The notes below the pieces were generated by a model. That model was not told the DNA's origin. It worked only from the letters and a program-made list of their open reading frames with translations, and searched no databases. From positions 1 to 8,161 of the forward strand of contig JANMXS010000061.1 of assembly GCA_031394335.1 (NCBI GenBank): DNA of 8,161 nt, in the 5' to 3' direction. Shown one piece after another: positions 6,594 to 8,161 of this stretch. A program made the position numbers and the translations under genes. How positions within the stretch are numbered: position 1 is the first letter of the stretch; the number at the start of each line of letters is the position of its first letter. This DNA is from UKL13-2 sp031394335. Lineage in GTDB: Bacteria > Pseudomonadota > Gammaproteobacteria > Burkholderiales > Usitatibacteraceae.

Positions 6594-7255
6594 AGGGTGC
6601 CAATACGAGAATTCATTTTTTTGCGGTTGAGTGGCACGCCGCTCAGTTTTTGCAATTCATCAAAGCTAAGACCATCGACCATATCGATGACCTGCAAACC
6701 ATCGGGCGTGATGTCGATCACGGCCAGATCGGAATAAACGCGGCTGACGCAGCCGATGCCGGTCAGCGGATAGGTGCAGGTGGTGACGATCTTGCTCTCG
6801 CCGCCCTTGGTCAGATGCTCCATCATCACATAGGTTTTTTTGGCGCCGATCGCCAGATCCATCGCGCCACCGACCGCAGGAATCGCATCGGCCGCACCGG
6901 TGTGCCAGTTGGCCAGATCGCCCGTGACGGAAACCTGGAAGGCGCCGAGCACGCAGATATCCAGATGCCCGCCGCGCATCATGCCGAAGGAATCCGCATG
7001 ATGAAAAAACGCGCCGCCGGGCAGCAATGTCACGGGTTGTTTGCCGGCATTGATCAGGTCGTAATCTTCGAAGCCGGGCGCGGGCGCCGGGCCCATGCCG
7101 AGGATCCCGTTTTCGCTATGCAAGAAAACTTCGCGGTCCTGCGGCAGATGGTTGGCCACCATCGTCGGCAGGCCAATGCCCAGATTCACATAGGCGCCTT
7201 CGGGAATGTCGCGGGCGACGCGCGCCGCCATCTGGTCGCGGTTCCACTTGTTCAT
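6590..7255 (-). CDS. pcaJ: 3-oxoadipate CoA-transferase subunit B
   Basis: The beta subunit of the enzyme that moves CoA from succinyl-CoA to 3-oxoadipate. It is 221 residues, normal for the family. The catalytic glutamate is Glu48 in the signature HSENGILGMGP (46-56). Other conserved blocks are RDIPEGAYVNLGIGLPTMVANH (15-36), PGGAFFHHADSFGMMRGGHLD (79-99), GDLANW (112-117), PAVGGAMDLA (126-135), MEHLTKGGESKIV (145-157) and YPLTGIGCVSRVYSDLAVID (162-181). The ATG at 7255 overlaps the pcaI stop as ATGA, and a strong AAAGGAGG (7260-7267) sits inside the end of pcaI with a 4-base spacer, as expected for subunits made in equal amount. Acetoacetate CoA-transferase (AtoA/ScoB) is the close alternative; the adjoining pcaF makes the oxoadipate assignment more likely. 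Confidence 0.94.
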   Translation of the reverse strand: MNKWNRDQMAARVARDIPEGAYVNLGIGLPTMVANHLPQDREVFLHSENGILGMGPAPAPGFEDYDLINAGKQPVTLLPGGAFFHHADSFGMMRGGHLDICVLGAFQVSVTGDLANWHTGAADAIPAVGGAMDLAIGAKKTYVMMEHLTKGGESKIVTTCTYPLTGIGCVSRVYSDLAVIDITPDGLQVIDMVDGLSFDELQKLSGVPLNRKKMNSRIGTL

Positions 7256-7971
7256 GCCGCCTCCTTTCTGGCTGTTTCCATTTTAAGGCCGGCCGGCCCG
7301 GTGGCGCTGCGCGCTACCTTGACGATGCGTTGCACAAATATTCCTGGCGTCACCACCGTTTCCGGATCAAGTGCGCCCAGCTCAACGATGTCATGCACCG
7401 AGGCAATCGTTAATTTGGCCGCGCTGGCCATGATCGGGCCGAAATTGCGCGCCGCCTTGCGATACACCAGATTGCCCCAGCGGTCGCCGGCCTCGGCCTT
7501 GATCAGTGCCACGTCGGCGTGAATCGGCATTTCCAGCACATACATACGGCCATTGATTTCGCGTGTCTCGCGGCCCTTGGCCAGTTCGGTGCCATAGCCG
7601 GTAGGCGAGAAGAAGGCGCCGATGCCGGCGCCGGCGGCACGAATGCGTTCGGCCAGATTGCCCTGTGGAACAAGTTCCAGTTCGAGTTTGCCGGAGCGGT
7701 AGAGGCCATCGAAAATTTGTGAATCGGCCTGACGCGGGAACGAGCAAATGATTTTGCGCACCTGTCCGGCCTTGAGCAGGGCGGCCAGGCCGGTTTCGCC
7801 GTTGCCGGCATTGTTGTTGACCACGGTGAGATCGCGCGCGCCTTGCGCAATCAGGCCGTCGATCAACTCCGCCGGCTGGCCGGCGCCGCCGAAGCCGCCG
7901 ATCATCACCGTGGAGCCATCCTTGATATCCGCCAACGCTTCCGCTATTGAGGCGGTAATTTTATTGATCAT
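7252..7971 (-). CDS. pcaI: 3-oxoadipate CoA-transferase subunit A
   Basis: The alpha subunit, partner of PcaJ, and the first gene of the apparent operon. It is 239 residues from the ATG at 7971. The family glycine-rich motif is MIGGFGGAGQPAELID (23-38). Further blocks are TVVNNNAGNGETGLAALL (49-66), FPRQADSQIFD (78-88), ELELVPQGNLAERIRAAGAG (97-116), PTGYGTELAKG (123-133) and ALIKAEAGDRWGNLVYRKAARNFGPIMA (155-182, the DxxGN region). The N-terminus MINKITASIAEAL matches the usual start of this family, which decides for 7971; a TTG at 7983 in the same frame is less likely. The ribosome site is weak (GGA 4 bases before the ATG). CoA-transferases of the acetoacetate type are related, but the pcaJ-pcaF context supports 3-oxoadipate. 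Confidence 0.94.
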   Translation of the reverse strand: MINKITASIAEALADIKDGSTVMIGGFGGAGQPAELIDGLIAQGARDLTVVNNNAGNGETGLAALLKAGQVRKIICSFPRQADSQIFDGLYRSGKLELELVPQGNLAERIRAAGAGIGAFFSPTGYGTELAKGRETREINGRMYVLEMPIHADVALIKAEAGDRWGNLVYRKAARNFGPIMASAAKLTIASVHDIVELGALDPETVVTPGIFVQRIVKVARSATGPAGLKMETARKEAA

Positions 7972-8161
7972 GAATCCAGCCAATCCCGGGGCAAAAAAAC
8001 GCGTGCTTTTTATCGTTAGACGAACGCTTGTGCGCAGCAGAGGCTACGGGATTTTCACTCTTGAAGTCAATGATCCTGGGCTCAAGATTTCGCCCTGTGC
8101 TGCCCATCGGAACGAAGCAATACGAGGTACTCAATGCTACAATGTTGCATCTAAGCTTTGT
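7972..8161 (-). promoter_or_regulatory. Probable control region of the pca-containing operon
   Basis: This 190-base stretch ahead of pcaI contains no open frame worth calling. On the minus strand, TTGACT (8065-8070) is a fair -35 element, but the hexamer 17 bases on (GTAGCC, 8042-8047) or 18 bases on (TAGCCT) is a poor -10, as in activator-dependent promoters. The -35 overlaps a small repeat TTGA-N2-TCAA (8061-8070), and a CTTGA/TCAAG pair spans 8060-8086. A run of seven A (7993-7999) lies between this and the start codon. On the plus strand TACAAT (8138-8143) could be a -10 for a divergent gene beyond the right edge. Confidence 0.35.
8134..8150. promoter_or_regulatory. 17-base imperfect palindrome, candidate operator
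   Basis: ATGCTACAATGTTGCAT is symmetric about position 8142 with seven of eight base pairs matching; only the T/T pair at 8138 and 8146 fails. It lies about 165 bases ahead of pcaI and overlaps a plus-strand TACAAT hexamer, the layout expected if it controls a divergent regulator gene or both directions. The regulator class (IclR, MarR, GntR or other) cannot be told from the site. Confidence 0.35.

Noticed and set aside
6650..7522. Long plus-strand open frame of 290 codons opposite pcaJ and pcaI
   Set aside because: It lies fully antisense to two genes with complete catalytic motifs; its composition (rich in His, Gly and Ala without domains) is that of a mirror frame in GC-rich DNA.
7972..7983. 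Longer PcaI from a TTG at 7983
   Set aside because: Family members begin at the MINKI sequence, which corresponds to the ATG at 7971.
7991..8015. Seven-A run with a nearby T-rich stretch as a terminator
   Set aside because: There is no GC-rich stem of useful length directly before the run on either strand; the central ACGCGT is only a short palindrome.
1..8161. Insertion sequences, CRISPR arrays, tRNA or rRNA genes, toxin-antitoxin or defence genes
   Set aside because: I found no terminal inverted repeats with transposase, no spaced repeats, no RNA gene signatures and no such protein motifs.

Overview
The window looks like chromosomal DNA of a betaproteobacterium, most likely Burkholderiales (inference). 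The grounds are moderately high GC with GC-rich third codon positions, a Bug/TctC-type binding protein (a family greatly expanded in that order), and a complete 3-oxoadipate module of Burkholderiales type. There are no rRNA or tRNA genes, insertion sequences, CRISPR arrays or phage genes that I can see.

Left part (1-1181, minus strand): a secreted single-domain fasciclin (FAS1) protein that loses only its last few codons at the window edge, then a short MgtC/SapB-type membrane protein. Middle (1205-2839, plus strand): a DUF2252 protein with kinase-like motifs, starting head-to-head with the MgtC/SapB gene with only 23 bases between the two start codons. It is followed in the same frame by about 120 codons of coding-like sequence without a convincing start, probably the 3' remnant of a lost gene.

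Right part (2881-7971, minus strand): a compact six-gene apparent operon read right to left. It holds pcaI and pcaJ (3-oxoadipate CoA-transferase subunits A and B), pcaF (3-oxoadipyl-CoA thiolase), a periplasmic ABC-type solute-binding protein, a small periplasmic c-type cytochrome, and a Bug/TctC-type tripartite-transporter binding protein. pcaI/pcaJ and pcaJ/pcaF overlap by ATGA, and the binding-protein gene begins within 2 bases of the pcaF stop. The likely control region is 7972-8161, which carries a 17-base imperfect palindrome near the right edge and probably faces a divergent regulator outside the window.

Working together (inference): PcaIJ activates 3-oxoadipate with CoA from succinyl-CoA, and PcaF cleaves the product to succinyl-CoA and acetyl-CoA. 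This is the common end of protocatechuate and catechol degradation. The two orphan binding proteins and the cytochrome suggest that the operon also serves capture, and perhaps periplasmic oxidation, of an aromatic or organic acid substrate. The ring-cleavage enzymes, permeases and ATPase are not in this window. I see no clearly new defence or mobile system. The most unusual points are the operon composition, the apparent circularly permuted kinase motif order in the DUF2252 protein, and the orphan gene fragment beside it.
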